Source: Straminergon stramineum (taxonomy: Eukaryota; Streptophyta; Bryopsida; Hypnales; Calliergonaceae). From it: a stretch of 64,000 nt of DNA. This document shows positions 1 to 11,090 of this stretch, piece by piece. The DNA is taken from positions 1,245,001 to 1,309,000 of the forward strand of contig OY987266.1 in assembly GCA_963920665.1 (NCBI GenBank). The letters are read 5' to 3'. Both the position numbers and the translations under genes were made by a program. The notes beneath the pieces are model-generated. The model was not told where the DNA came from. It worked only from the letters and a program-made list of their open reading frames with translations, and did no database searches. Position 1 is the stretch's first letter, and every line of letters starts with the position of its first letter.

Positions 1-560
1 ATGTAAGTGCTTGTCGCCGATGTTTAGCAATGTCAAGGAAATGAACTTGTGCACAATTATCGTGTGATCTGTTACAATCAGGCTAAGATATCGATGGAAT
101 GACACGTGGATTCTTGAACCCCTAAAGGACCGAGATGGATTTAAAATGGCCGAGTTAATTGAGTATTATGTGAAGAATATTACTCAGACGCTTTGAAATT
201 TTGAATCAGTGAAGACCATTTTGCTTGTGTCGGTCAAAATATCAATATCCCATCTGACCTCTTTAAAGTGAGAGAAAAGGACTTGAAGCTTCTAGGTCCT
301 AATTGTACAATCGTAAGTATTATGAGAATTCGTGATTGAAGCTACAAGATGTATTTGGATAATCATCGGTAACTGTTAACAACTATTCTGTTGATTTATT
401 TAGCTAGACAAATGTTTGATGTGTATTCAGTTTTTTAGTTGACGTCTCTTTGCCAAAGTTGCGTGGGCTTGCGAGTGCAATTTTGGAAATAGTCTATGTC
501 CAGTCATGCCATGGGTTCTGGGCTCAAGATTTGCCCTCAGATGTCCTCAACACAGCAAGA
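1..560. repeat. Diverged duplicated segment, copy 1 (left part)
   Basis: This stretch matches 5040-5450 in short blocks: about 20-60 pairs with about 5055-5105, and about 430-520 pairs with about 5335-5425. Both hold similar short peptide-coding pieces (copy 2 reads LSDVLTAKGMDLSKIIV, copy 1 a shortened MFSNVKEMNLCTIIV followed by a stop), so this looks like a relic of a duplicated gene. I do not recognise the family. A match resumes at about 2680-2790, after the Kir gene. At about 116 there is a CCCCTAAAGGACC string like the end of element A, but no partner end was found. Confidence 0.5.
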
Positions 561-714
561 TACATCAACCTATGAAAATCTGTGCGGTGCGGAAATAGTG
601 TCGTAATTTATCGTTTGAGTTCGAGTTTTTGAGACGGCGATTTTGATTCAAGGGCGGTGTTTTGATCATAGGTTTCATGGAGGCCAAGGTTGTGCGAAAT
701 CGAGTTAGGGAGAG

Positions 715-2289
715 ATGAAGGGTGAAGAGTTCCGAAGGGCGCCGTGGGAGAGTGTGGAGGGATTGAGCAGGATGACAGGGTTTGAAGGAGGAGGGATGGG
801 CGATTTGAGGACGTTGTTATTGCGGCAGCAGCGGAAGGCACAGAAACTGCCCTTGGTGGATCACAAGGGGCGGTTGAACGTGGAAACCAGGGGGCTGCCA
901 AAGACGTTTTTGTATTGGGGGGATTTATTTCATACTTTAGTGAACATGCCCACGCCACGGTTCATTGGCATCTTGATGCTGAATTATTTTTTTCTCTTTG
1001 TTGGCTTTGGAGTGCCCTACTATTACGATGCGTATAATAACAACTGCATTCCAGGAGTGCTGACGTTCGACCATGCTCTCTGGTTCAGTGTCCAGACGTC
1101 TATGACCATCGGCTATGGTGGGGACTTAACCCCGGACCCGAGTTGTCGCCTTACCAACATTATGGTCGTGGTCCAGTCACTGGCGAGCTTACTTGTGGCG
1201 TATTCTTTACTTGGCGTGTTTTACGTCCGATTCTCACGTCCTGCGCGGCGTGCACAGACGATAATCTTCAGTCGGTATTGCACGATGCACGAGGAAGATG
1301 GGGTCCCTGTGATTTCTTTGCGTATTGCGAATATTCGGAAGCATCAGATCATTGAGGCGAATGTGCGGTTGTTGATCGGGTTCAACAACACACTCGGGGG
1401 TAGCGCAGAAGATCACGAGACAGTGTTTCATTTCACGTCGTTGCCCGTGATTGGTGGCAACCAGGTGTTTCTAGGATTGCCTTGCGCAGTGAAACATCCC
1501 ATCACGAGCACGAGCCCGTTGTATGGGTTGAGCATCAGTGAGCTGGAGGATGCGGATTGTGAGCTTCTGGTGCTGTTGGAGGGTGTGGACGCCTCCACCT
1601 CGTGCAAGCTTCAAGCAAGGCACTCTTACTTGCCCAAGGACATCCGGCAGAACGTCATGCACGAGACGATGGTTTTCCGGTCCCCAAATGGCCGTCGCTG
1701 CGTGGATTTTACGAAGTTTGATACGTTGTTGCCTGTGGCGTCCGCGTCGCTGATTACGCGTCCGGATTCTTCCGCCGCTCTGCCGCCGATCTCGCAGGCG
1801 GCTCAGGCAGCTCGTTATGCGTTTCTGGCTTCTTCGGGAGCGTCTCGACGTGATGGTGACGGTGGTGACAATCCTCGGATGTGGGACCTTCTGAATGCGT
1901 CAGCCTCGGACATCCGAGAGCGAGTGCAGCAGCAGCAAGAGCGAGAGTACTTGCCTAGGGGGCCTCGCCGGCTCCTGAGGTCAGGCTCTGAAAACTCCTG
2001 GCTGGAGCAGCAGAATTGGTATCCCCAAAGCGCTAGTATGCCTGTGGGGTTGGGCAGGACCAACGAATTCGCATTGACCGCGTCGGAGGCGTCGAGTGAG
2101 ACTGAGGAGCTGGAACTGAAGCTAGGGGCAGCTGAGGCGCAGGTGCACGCGTTGAAGAAGCAGTTGATTGAATTGGCCACGAGAGTGCACCAAACGCTGC
2201 AGCAATCTTCGACTGCTGCTGATGCTGACAAAGGCCCTCTCATTGCTTTTGCCTCCCAAGCTCTTTCCATGGCCCTGCCCTCGAACTAA
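715..2289 (+). CDS. Inwardly rectifying (Kir-type) potassium channel, intronless
   Basis: Predicted 524-residue K+ channel of the plasma membrane or an endomembrane. An amphipathic slide-helix region (about 60-80) precedes TM1 (about 82-103). The pore helix leads to the selectivity filter TIGYG at 131-135, followed by a downstream Cys as in Kir pores. TM2 is about 148-172 and ends in a basic RFSRPARRAQTIIFS stretch that matches the Kir junction between TM2 and the cytoplasmic domain. A Kir-like immunoglobulin-fold cytoplasmic domain runs to about 345, followed by a low-complexity tail and a likely coiled coil (about 462-497). The whole gene is one open frame, unlike its intron-rich neighbours. 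ATG at 715 is the first Met; Met20 and Met28 are alternatives. Kir channels are best known from animals and bacteria (KirBac); Arabidopsis KCO3 is a different family. Family call firm; substrate and rectification inferred. Confidence 0.9.
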   Translation: MKGEEFRRAPWESVEGLSRMTGFEGGGMGDLRTLLLRQQRKAQKLPLVDHKGRLNVETRGLPKTFLYWGDLFHTLVNMPTPRFIGILMLNYFFLFVGFGVPYYYDAYNNNCIPGVLTFDHALWFSVQTSMTIGYGGDLTPDPSCRLTNIMVVVQSLASLLVAYSLLGVFYVRFSRPARRAQTIIFSRYCTMHEEDGVPVISLRIANIRKHQIIEANVRLLIGFNNTLGGSAEDHETVFHFTSLPVIGGNQVFLGLPCAVKHPITSTSPLYGLSISELEDADCELLVLLEGVDASTSCKLQARHSYLPKDIRQNVMHETMVFRSPNGRRCVDFTKFDTLLPVASASLITRPDSSAALPPISQAAQAARYAFLASSGASRRDGDGGDNPRMWDLLNASASDIRERVQQQQEREYLPRGPRRLLRSGSENSWLEQQNWYPQSASMPVGLGRTNEFALTASEASSETEELELKLGAAEAQVHALKKQLIELATRVHQTLQQSSTAADADKGPLIAFASQALSMALPSN

Positions 2290-5000
2290 ACCTCGCAGGC
2301 ATTCGGCTCCTGGGATTTATATCATATTCGGCAGCACTTGCAGAAGGTTCTCTTTCTCCCATGGGGCGGAGCTTATTGATTTGCGACAGCGCTTGTCGTC
2401 TTAATTGTTTCTGTGATTGCATAATCGTGGCAGGCCTTTGCACTGAAATGCAAGTGAACGAGAGATATCGCGCATTTGCAATTGCTGTTAGTGAAGTTTA
2501 GTTTGTGCCAAAAAGAAAGAAAAAGAGCAATTTTCTCATGCCACAGATATGTGCCCCCAAATGCTGTATTTTTAGTCAGCGCCCTGTTGGCATTGCCGGA
2601 CGCTTAATTCATGCCGGTCTCACAAAAGAGACCGGGCTCCTCCTTTGCTGGACGAATTCTATGAAGAGAACCCGACTGTGATGTGGTCTGGAAAATATTG
2701 ACTGCTGTTCTCCCTGATGGTATGATGAACCACTCAGCATACATTTTGCCGTGTGCTGCTGCTCTTCAATGCGATTGCGGATCTTGATATTGATTTCACT
2801 TAAGCAGAAATGAGTCACTGGGCGTGGTGCAGGGGTGTATCTCAACTATCTCTATTGATGAGCTACTGTGGACGTTACATTTCTTGCGTCATGCTTGGAG
2901 CAATCCGGCCAATTTATCAATGGTAACATGAGCCCCAAGGTTGAGATCGACGTTTATCGAGAGATGATTCTGGCTTAAGAGTCATCTCTCTCGTTTCACC
3001 TCTCAAACCCGGCTCCTTGTGTGCACTTGCTTCCTGCTTGACAGAATTCCGACTCTCACACTCTCTGCAAACGTTATTACTGTAGCGTTTACACTTTTTC
3101 ATTATTTTGTGCCTGATTTTTGGTTCGAGCTGGAGATCGTTTGTTTCACAGCCCTTTCAGAGAGTTATGAGATTGGAGTGGGTGAAGTGTTTGGTATTGT
3201 CGGGTTTTGGTGTGGAGACTTGTCTGGTGTTGTCGTTTCACGCTTTCAGCCTTTCAGAGGAGAGCAGCTATGTGCAGGAAGTACTGTACATGAAGTAATT
3301 TCCTCGGGCAACGTTTGAGGCCGTTGTATGAATGACTCCTGATTTTGTTAAGCACCGAACTTGGTTTGCGGCTACGAACTTGCGGCTTTAGGTAGAGGAA
3401 GACGGCGAACCTCTGTTTATTATTGTGTGTGTTATCCATCATGTCTTTGTGGCTTGTTTCTACATTATGTTATATTAGCTTCTTTTAAACTATTAGTGAA
3501 ATTTTTTCCTCATTGATGCTGGTTGTTTGAATTATTACAATGCTCTAGTCAATGCTCGTAGTCACATGTTTCCCGGAACTTTACAGGCGGAAATCGTCCA
3601 GCATGCCAAGTCCCGGTGGCTGGACTGTTACTCAGGAGACGCCCAGTGCATGTTGTATGGGGAGAATTTTCCAGCGGTGTACACTTCAGGGGCGGGGGTG
3701 TCCCCAGTGCAGCACTTGCCCCTCATACTAAATCATGTAATGACGTGAATTATTGGCACGGGAGCATCAAGCTAGTTGTAATTCAGCCTGTCATTCAAGA
3801 GGTTCAACTTCAAGGCATACAGTGGGTGAGACTTCCGGAGCAAAATTATGGCTTTTGTACGCAACATCACCGTGATAGTACATCATTGCTCGTATCACTT
3901 GTTAGATTGACACCGAACTGGATAGCTTCTGCAAAACCACGCGACGTGCCTGAACCATTCTGCAAGCAAGGTTCGTGTAATCAATCAACATACAACGGCA
4001 TATCTCTATCGATCATGCGAAGTAGATGTGTTTCACCCCTAATCTGTGCCAGTTTTCAGATTTCGACTCCTTCAAACTCTGCGACTGCGTGAAGTTGCGT
4101 TTCTTTAGTTGGCTGTCACAAATATCATTACTCCTCGTCCTGCACTTTCTTCTTCATTTGGTAATGATAATGCTGATCTCCACCACATTTGGTGATGGAT
4201 TTATCGCAGATGCATAAATATGTCATGATCTGTCTATCGAGTGTAGTTTTGCTTTGGCCTATTGTGACGCATATTTTAGCATTTTTCACGTTCCTGATGC
4301 AAGTACAATGACTCAGAACGATCCTGATTCTCCGAAGTTCCCAATTACGAGTCCATTGGCTTGTGAAGGAGTACTTCCTATGGTATGAGAAGAGTGGAGT
4401 CACGGTCTCAGTGAAGAGGTCGTCACGGCTTTGTGGTGTGGTTAGCCAAAATCCTCTGGCAAAATCCCATGGTTGCCAGGTTGGCATCGGCAATTAGTTG
4501 GATCTAAGATGGACCCTACCTGAGATTTACAGGTCGAAACACCTGAAGTTGGGAAATCAAAAACTAAACAGTGAATATGAACATTCTTTGTTATGTTTTA
4601 TCGGAATTGATGGAGGCAGTAGTGAACTTCATTTATTTGCGTGGTGTTTTTGCATTGAACAGTGGTAGCTTCTCACTGGCATTATTTTCTTCTTTCTATT
4701 TCAGTGAAGCTGCAATTATGGCTACGTATCTGTGTGATCTGAGTTACTGGAAGGTGTTCCATTTGTAGATCTGAAACTGGTGCAGTGGAGTATTGTTTGG
4801 ATGAGGTTTGCTCTGCAGTTGCTTGATGTCTTAGTTGTTTGTTAAATTTCTTTTCATTGTGAAAAAGGGAATCTTTGATATTGAAGGGTACGCTAAGTTC
4901 CTACTCATCGTTATTGGCTCTTTTGTCTATGCAATGCACATGTAGTTGAAGTTTTAATATTTATTCTTTGTGTGACTTGTTGAATCTGAGCATTTGCTAA
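2290..5000. other. Non-coding stretch after the Kir gene
   Basis: No gene recognised. About 2680-2790 matches about 5485-5610, the continuation of the duplicated segment seen at 1-560. A small GC-richer open stretch at about 3540-3750 codes for about 70 residues without recognisable similarity; it could be a relic exon. The remainder is AT-rich with no structure I can name. Confidence 0.4.
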
Positions 5001-5646
5001 TTAAAGCAGACTGTAGAGGCTCTCTTCAAGGAAAGCAAGTTCATGCTTGGATGCGATGCTTAGTGATGTTCTTACTGCCAAGGGGATGGACTTGAGCAAA
5101 ATCATTGTGCGTTTTGAAAAACTCTCTTTTTAAAATTCTATGTAGTGTACACTAGCTTCCTGAGTTTCTCCAGTATGTCAAGCTCAGATGTCCGATGGAG
5201 TGGTACTTAATTTTTTAATCATTGAGAACTTACGAGTGAGTCTGCAGATTGGTTTGGATGAATATCAGTTTAATGTGTATTATTGCTTGAATAGCTATTG
5301 ACAAATTTTTGGTGTATTTTTGTGTTAGCTATCTGCATACACCTCTTTGCTAAAAGTTGTGAGAGCTTGTGATAGCTGTTTTGGAAATGGTCTGTGTCCA
5401 GTGATGCAATGGCTTGTCATGGAGCACAATTCATAAATGTACGAAGGTGAGAAATGAGCTTTGCCAATGCAAGTACAGAGATTACCAACTCTGATGTGGT
5501 CTGAAATAGTGACTGCCGTTCTCCATGATGGTAAGCTTATGTTGAAAGCATTTGGCGTACTTCTTCTTGCGCAGCTGTCTTTCCGTGTGTTTGCAGACCT
5601 GGATGTTTCTATTCTATCAAAAGGCAATCGTGGAGGATTGATGTAA
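5000..5646. repeat. Diverged duplicated segment, copy 2 (uninterrupted)
   Basis: Matches 1-560 and then, after only about 75 bp, matches 2680-2790. In copy 1 the same two halves are separated by about 2.1 kb that contains the Kir gene. The last part (about 5490-5640) has an open frame with a hydrophobic run (KAFGVLLLAQLSFRVFADL) whose copy-1 counterpart has stops. No protein family recognised; probably remains of a duplicated gene. Confidence 0.5.
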
Positions 5647-6592
5647 CTTCTTTTGGTGAACACATGTCGCTTCATATGTGAAGTGGTTGGAAGAGTGTGA
5701 AACGGTCCAAATTTGTTTGAGGGATATGTAGTTCTAGTGTCGCTTTCTATGCGGGCACTGATGTGGAACCATGAATGAACATACGCTCCATGTACGCTGG
5801 TTCCACCGATTTAATTTCCTTGAAATGTGGCTCCAAAGTCCCAGTGAGGAAAACGTGATAGTCTCCTTCCACTTTACTCCATGGTGAGGATTGCCTCTAA
5901 CAATGACGTTCCATCCGAGGAGAGCACTTGTGTGATAATCTGAATGGCTGGCCCTACTTTCTCCGAACCTTACTGGACAAGCTTGTAACTTACTGGTTGT
6001 GGTACTTGCGGTTGAAGAGCACACATCAACGGAAGGTGGAAGCCGTGAAAACACTGAGTTGGTTGATTCACAAACTGTTCATTCGAAAAAAAATTGAGAA
6101 ATGTATCAAGCGCCCAAGTATCTTTACTCTAGAAGGACGCTGGCCTATGACCAAGCTAGTCACTAAAAAATAATGTGGTCTTTGGACCAATAGGTGCATT
6201 CTTCATTTGTACACTGATCTAGAAAGTCGTCATCCATATGTGCGGAACTAGCTACACAAACTTAGAAGGAAAAATTTCAGATTTCGTCCTTGAGTTCCAT
6301 TCATTTTCTAAGTAATTTACCATCTGTGTCTCAAAAAGTCACACTTATCAAGAGCTCTTTGTTGCAACGTAGTACATCTGTCTTTTTTCTAAAACCCAAG
6401 TTCTTCAATTGTTTTGCAACTGTGAAAGCATGGACTACTAGCTCTAAAACTTCTTGCAGGATAGTGGACCTGATCTTGGATGAGTGAATTTGGCATTAAT
6501 TTTCCTTAACTTTTCGGAATCCTATGAGGCATCCCTGCTATATGAATGAACGTTTTCTGATGACCATATCGTGAAGAAAGTTAAACGGAAGT
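5647..6592. other. Intergenic region upstream of the pectin methylesterase
   Basis: No gene seen. AT-rich, with only short unsupported open frames. It should contain the promoter and 5' UTR of the pectin methylesterase, but no clear TATA box or regulatory motif can be fixed by eye. Confidence 0.4.
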
Positions 6593-8538
6593 ATGAAGTT
6601 CTTGGGCAGACAAACACTCATGGCTAGTGTTGGCGTGTGCCTTCTCGTGGGGTTCTGTGGTTTCACAGAGATTGGGAAAGAAATGGGATTGTTTCGCTCT
6701 TCAATTGATGGACAACAATCTTACAGTGGGGACATCGAGGCGTTTTCAGGTGGTGAAAACACGTGGTACCGGTTGCTTCAAGTGATTCTCAGGTCCTTTG
6801 GAAGGTCGAAGGTGGAGATGAGAAAGGAAGTCGATGAAATCTTTGTTGACAAATCTGGATCTAGAGATACCCGAAAAGTGCAGGAAGCTGTTGATGCTGT
6901 GAAGAGCGGCAACAAGAAACGAGTGACTATTCATATTGCAGCAGGAACATACATGTAAGAAACCGGACTTCAAGGCTTTTGTATTTCAAGCAAGAGCTTC
7001 TTTTTTATCTTTAGCGTAATAATTTTGATCAGTTCAGAAATGTTCTTATGGTTTTGAGTCAACACCTAATGTGACAGCATGGCATTTCTTAAAGTCTTGA
7101 AATTCAATCCTTCTATAGTACACTGTTTTGTTTGTTTTGGGTTGTGTGTGTGTGTGTGTGGGGGGGATTTGATGTGCCTTCAAGAATGTTATGCCAGGGT
7201 GCCATGGCTGATGCTGACAGATTTGTATTTGAGACTTATTAGTGAAAAGGTACGTGTGCCAAGCAACAAGCCATACATTACATTCCAAGGACAAGGCCTG
7301 GATAATACTATAATTACTTGGAATGACAATGCAAATGCGACAAATTCAACCTTTAAAACAGCATCGGTAGCTATAGAGGCAGATCACTTCATTGCACACA
7401 ACATCAGCTTCCAGGTGACATAGCCCATCACACCGTGAAAATTTTTGCATATTGCATCACTGAAAAACTTAAGTAAGAAGATTTTAAAAACTGACTTTAT
7501 GGTGCACTACTGCATGAATCTATCATTCTATACTAGTGAAGAGTTTGTCTTACTTCAAACAAAGAATCCACCCAGGCAATTTGGTTGGGACAGTTTGCTT
7601 GGAACTTCCAACCAAACTGTGTGAATTTCCTCTGGTTGGAAGCTCTAGTATGTTGAAAGCTTTATTTGTGTCACATGGAACAGAATACTGCTCCGAAACC
7701 AGGACCAGGAATAATCGGCGCTCAAGCAATTGCACTTCAAGTTTTGGGAGACAAAATTGCCTTCTACGGTTGCGGGATGTACGGGTACCAAGACACACTA
7801 AACGATCACCAAGGTCGCCATTTCTTCAAAGAATGCCACATTGAAGGCTCGGTTGATTTCATCTTTGGCAACGCGAGGTCTCTTTATGAGGTATTCCACA
7901 AAACCAAATCAATTTCAGAGTTCATTGTATGTGTACGAAGTTAATCAGTTAGTACTGTAAGCAATTGTATGATTCATTCTTCGCGCAGAAGTGCACCATA
8001 AAGTCCAAAGCGGACAATTGGGGAGCCATCACTGCACACTCGCGCATTAGCAATCTTGAAGTTACGGGGTTCAGTTTTGTGCATTGTTCCATTATTGGGA
8101 CTGGAACTATCTTCTTGGGGCGAGCATGGCGTTCGTATTCTCGTGTCGTCTTTGCTTCAACGTACATGGAAGACGTCGTTGACAGTCGAGGATGGGATGA
8201 TTGGGGCAACACAAGTGCAGACATGTATGTTCCAAGCCCGTGACTGAGCAAAAACAAAATCTTATCAGTTTACCATTTAAAAGCTACAACACTAATTTAG
8301 TTAGGAGTTCCTATGGTGTTGAGAATTTTCCGTGCACAAGGAATCTTACAATTTTTTCTCAAATGGTTGGCGAAATAGGACGGTGTTTTATGGAGAGTAC
8401 AAGAATACAGGACCCGGGGCAGATATGGCTGGGCGAGTGGCATACGCAAGGGCCCTGTCACCAGAGGAAGCTGCAAAATATACGCAATTCAAGTGGATCA
8501 ATGGCTCTGACTGGCTCCATAAACTGTCATTGACATAG
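6593..8538 (+). CDS. Pectin methylesterase (type without inhibitor domain)
   Basis: Removes methyl esters from homogalacturonan in the cell wall. Five exons: 6593-6954, 7243-7414, 7684-7890, 7989-8224 and 8379-8538. All boundaries are GT/AG and keep frame, giving 378 residues. An N-terminal hydrophobic run (about 9-24) looks like a signal peptide or anchor; no PMEI domain precedes the catalytic domain, which starts at about residue 85. Expected active-site residues are present: Gln192, Gln214 and Asp215 in GYQDTL, Asp236 in GSVDFIFGN, and Arg292 and Trp294 in LGRAW. The C-terminal [12 protein letters not shown] and [10 protein letters not shown] motifs are conserved. Intron 1 carries a (GT)n/G-run microsatellite near 7143-7167. 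Exon 5 has a second copy 2.3 kb downstream, so an alternative last exon is possible. Confidence 0.95.
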
Positions 8539-8799
8539 TACATTGGTTGCCTAATTATTGATCATTATTTATGAAGTTAAATTCAAAACTTTCTATGTTG
8601 GGGTTAGTGTATTCTTGGTCATAGTGTTAATCTTGTAATTCTCTATAAATTCATTAAATTTTTTTTGATAATTAGGATTCTTTCATTGCAAAAGATCAAA
8701 AGTACTCACTCACTAACACTGCAAAAGGATAGTCAGTCTATCCTTGAATTTTCATTTTCGGATGGCATAATTTCCGAAGTTTTAATATGTAATTTGCTA

Positions 8800-10760
8800 A
8801 TGGATTTCCAAGTAGATGGTGCACTTAGAGCTTTGTGAAATCTCTTATGTTATTTAGCCATTGAGAGACTAGAGATGTTTACTAATTTGCTAATGACAGT
8901 TAATCTTGCCTTCGTGTTTTGATTCTGGACAACTAACAATAATAGAATAAAAATGAACAATAATATAACAATTATTCAAGTCCAACATTCCAGAGTTTTT
9001 GTAACGTAATTGCACAGAAGACTACGCTTCCAATGAACCAAAGTAATTATTGATAGTAACTTACTTTCTTTGCAGCCTCAACTTGCAATTCAGTATAACT
9101 GTTATCTAACCTCTTTGCTTGATAACAACTTTCTCCTCCTATATAATACGCTTTGTTTGGAAAGGATTTGCTACCTGATAGTTGGGTACTGTGAAAATTG
9201 GTCAAAACGTTTCGAAGCCCCTGCAGAGCACTGGCATGAGCACAATTTTTTTATTTAGTAAAGTTTAGGGTCAAGAGCACCTTTACAGGGATCACCTAAG
9301 GTAGAGGATTCTAAAACCGTTACTAATACCAATAACTCATATATTCGTACACTTTTGTTGGGCTTCCATTAGCATGTTAAAAGTAAGAAGGATTTGGCTG
9401 AACGTGTATGGCCACTCCTCTTTGAATGAAATCGGGGTTGCCTAATGTTCCTTCACTAATGGTCTACAAACTACCATGTCGAAATTGCATAAGAAATTTA
9501 TACTTAAGAAGAAAATTTGATCTCACAAGATTTCTCTGTTGTACCCAAATATCTGTCCAATATCGCACTCATAAGTGTGGTCGATGATGGAACAATGTAA
9601 GAAACTTCCTCAAGAGCACTCAGGAGCAAATTACAATGAGTTTTGGTCATGGAAAAATCCCTCAGTGGAATTGTACAAAACACCTCCATGGATGAGAATT
9701 CCCGGTGGCTATGGAAATCCCGGTGGCAACTTGGTAACCAGGGCTTGACCCCGAGGCAATTCATAGCCTATTTTCAACTCATTCATCAAACTTAAGCTTG
9801 AATATGTACAAGCATATCACTTCGCCGTGGGTCCTGTCTCTTGCATCCTGCATTTTTTAGAACGCAAATATGTGATGCAAAATTCCACTACAAGAAAAGC
9901 GCCGTTCGGAAAAATAATACACTCTATAATGCAAAGTAGAATTCAAAATCAAGAAGCACATTCCTAAGTAGAATTAAGACAGTTTCAATAACTATTTGAT
10001 AGCATCTCAAAGAAAATCTTTGCTATGGTTCATGCCTTTGAATGATCACTTTGGCTAGAAGAAGACCTCCCGAAATATGTGAAGATTCCTTTAATGATGC
10101 TATTTAAAAGTGCTTGAAACAGTTTCATTCTAACCAAATTTTGTTCTACACAAATGTTGCAAGTGGTAATTTTCCATATTTGGCAAATTTCTTCATTTTG
10201 TCAATTCAATTCCTGAGGATTGACAACTTCGATCTCGAGAGAAGTATGAGCTAGAATTTGACACTCAAAAGCATCCCACTGGTGTAGACTCTGATGAATA
10301 TTTGAAATTGGCTTGTTGATCAGTACATATGAAATTGGGATACGTAATGTGCTCACTAGAATTATTGCACATTCACAGGTCCATCATAATTCCTTTCGCT
10401 CATCAAGAATGCAGGAAGCTGCTGGGAGATTGAGAGGTATGAACAGTGAATAGAATATCGAACAATACTATGGATATTTTGTTACATATGTAATCAAACA
10501 CCTGATCAATCAATGGAAATTAAGAAAAAGTGGAAGCTGAGTTTTAAACTTGAGGAAGTACATTTAAGAAGAATGAAATATCATACAAGTTCAAAGACAA
10601 GTAAAACAAGCAGTGACACTTTTAACTTACTTGAGAAACATTGTAGACATGATTCTCATTTCTTGCAACCATCATTCAGTTCATTTGCAACAAGTCAATT
10701 AATTATAGCTGCATCCCGTAGTTGGAAAGGAAAAGAATAGTGTAGACCAATAGAGGGCTG
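8800..10760 (-). pseudogene. Decayed copy of the 3' end of the MscS-like channel gene
   Basis: Collinear with 34066-36215, the 3' flank and last two exons of the MscS-like gene, in the same orientation. Counterparts of the terminal exon (about 9700-9835) and penultimate exon (about 10230-10400) can be found. The ITYPNF region goes out of frame soon after, and the terminal exon has lost one base beside its RR motif, so no channel domain could be made. TTAA at 8900-8903 lies where the 34 kb copy carries element D, so this copy shows the empty site. The transmembrane exons are absent. Confidence 0.8.
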
Positions 10761-10769
10761 AAAAATCCT

Positions 10770-11030
10770 TCATTCTGGCCAAGCTTCGCAAAATTAGAAT
10801 GTGTGTGCATGATGAATCTTACATTTTTCCTCAAATGGTTGCATGGCTATACAGGACGGTGTTTTATGCAGAGTACAAGAATGCAAGACCAGGGGCAGAT
10901 ATGGCTAGGCGAGTGGCATACACAAGGGCTCTTGCATCAGAGGAAGCTGCAAAATCATATTCAATTCAAGATTTCAAGTGGATCAATGACTCTAACTAGC
11001 TCCGTACAACATCATTGCCACAAGGTGGGC
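10770..11030 (+). pseudogene. Second copy of pectin methylesterase exon 5
   Basis: A copy of the last exon of the pectin methylesterase plus some preceding intron. The acceptor AG ends at 10854 and the open part is 10855-10999. It reads TVFYAEYKNARPGADMA and FKWINDSN, in frame if spliced to exon 4. The Trp codon (TGG) of the original SDWL motif is TAG here, so the protein would end about eight residues early. No other exons of a second gene copy lie nearby. It is either a dead duplicate or a usable alternative last exon. Confidence 0.75.
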
Positions 11031-11090
11031 ACCCCAAAAACCGCCTCTTTTGACTACTGTGCCTAGTTCCTATTATGAGAGCTGGCCAAA

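Noticed and set aside
112..170. End of a family A element at CCCCTAAAGGACC, with a similar string at about 44070
   Set aside because: The strings resemble the element end, but no TTAA, matching opposite end or further collinear sequence was found.
1815..2270. 151-codon open frame on the minus strand
   Set aside because: It lies opposite the Kir coding sequence and has low-complexity Ser/Cys content; a shadow of the real gene.
7137..7170. (GT)n followed by a run of G as a regulatory element
   Set aside because: A simple microsatellite in intron 1 of the pectin methylesterase; no evidence of function.
9504..9764. 86-codon minus-strand frame downstream of the pectin methylesterase
   Set aside because: It falls in the decayed 3' block of the MscS-like gene and is not conserved as a frame in the 34 kb copy.
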